From contig OX439131.1 of the NCBI GenBank assembly GCA_949318235.1, forward strand, positions 36,226,805 through 36,290,804: DNA of 64,000 nt, written 5' to 3'. A program made the position numbers and the translations under genes. Within the stretch, counting starts at the first letter, position 1, and each line of letters begins with the position of its first letter. The notes below the pieces were generated by a model. It did no database searches and was not told where the DNA came from. It was given only the letters and a program-made list of their open reading frames with translations. This stretch comes from Ecdyonurus torrentis (Eukaryota; Arthropoda; Insecta; Ephemeroptera; Heptageniidae). Shown one piece after another: positions 63,574 through 64,000 of this stretch.

Positions 63574-64000
63574 GTTCAAAAAGATAGCAAATAAATAAAT
63601 ACAACACTACATGAAGTTGTCTGGTTGCAACTTTGTGTGACAATAAAATAATTTCAAAAAATCCCTTCATTTTATACCGTGACCAACCCTAATGGTGTCG
63701 CAAAATTCCCGGAAAAAGAATAACATTCGATATTCGTGGAAAATAGCTGTAAGTTTTCAATTTGCAATTGTCTATAGCATAATAGAAAAAATGTCAATTT
63801 TGAAAATAGGTAAATACTGCACATTTTTTTTTTTATTACAAAAAATGTTCTTTTAAATTCTTACTAAGTCATTTTCGGATACAATAAAAGCTTTTAGTGG
63901 TAAGCGAACACTAATGATTAAAAAAAAATACATGAATAGCTACAAAAAAGTGTGAAAGAATTTTTTTTTTTTTTTGAAATCGCGGCCGCGATGTAAGGGA
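63574..64000. other. Upstream region of the Mutator/YqaJ gene
   Basis: Must contain its promoter, but no clear core motif is seen. The window ends with a 14-bp palindrome ATCGCGGCCGCGAT at about 63979-63992. Confidence 0.4.

Noticed and set aside
57800..64000. Terminal inverted repeats around the Mutator/YqaJ gene
   Set aside because: GGGGCCGTGTATG at 57808 looked like a transposon end, but no inverted partner is visible before the window ends.

Overview
The window is nuclear DNA from an AT-rich invertebrate animal. The evidence is GT-AG introns, a Penelope-like retroelement, many short inverted-repeat DNA transposons, long TA, GA and CTTT microsatellites, and a 200-N assembly gap. I cannot name the phylum from sequence alone. 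There are two protein-coding host-type genes, both on the minus strand at the two ends of the window, with about 44 kb of gene-poor, transposon-rich DNA between them.

Left end (1-14.9 kb): a multi-exon gene reads leftward from an ATG at 14148 and runs off the window below position 94. Ten exons join with consistent reading phases: a short acidic start, a helical N-terminal part, one giant 3.9-kb exon encoding a disordered Ser/Thr/Asn-rich region, and helical C-terminal exons. This layout and a C-terminal motif suggest a homologue of ICE1 (little elongation complex subunit 1), but that is tentative. One 126-bp exon lies inside a near-identical tandem duplication, and both copies can be spliced in frame. 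The introns hold at least eight small inverted-repeat elements.

Middle (15-58 kb): no convincing host gene. This part holds palindromic MITEs of several families (TTAA-flanked, TA-flanked and hAT-like). Two hAT-like elements with perfect 8-bp target duplications are nested one inside the other at 38.6-40.3 kb. An apparently intact Penelope-like element (43.17-47.47 kb) carries one 842-aa reverse transcriptase plus GIY-YIG endonuclease ORF. It is preceded by a direct partial copy (pseudo-LTR) and an inverted partial copy, each with a hammerhead-like hairpin after the stop codon. The palindrome TGACGTCA occurs 11 times in the window, mostly inside repeats.

Right end (58.8-63.6 kb): a complete three-exon gene (994 codons) encodes a Mutator-like transposase-type domain fused to a YqaJ/PD-(D/E)xK exonuclease domain, with all intron phases 0 and a nearby AATAAA. 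It is either a transposon gene or a transposon-derived host gene; no terminal repeats were found in the window.
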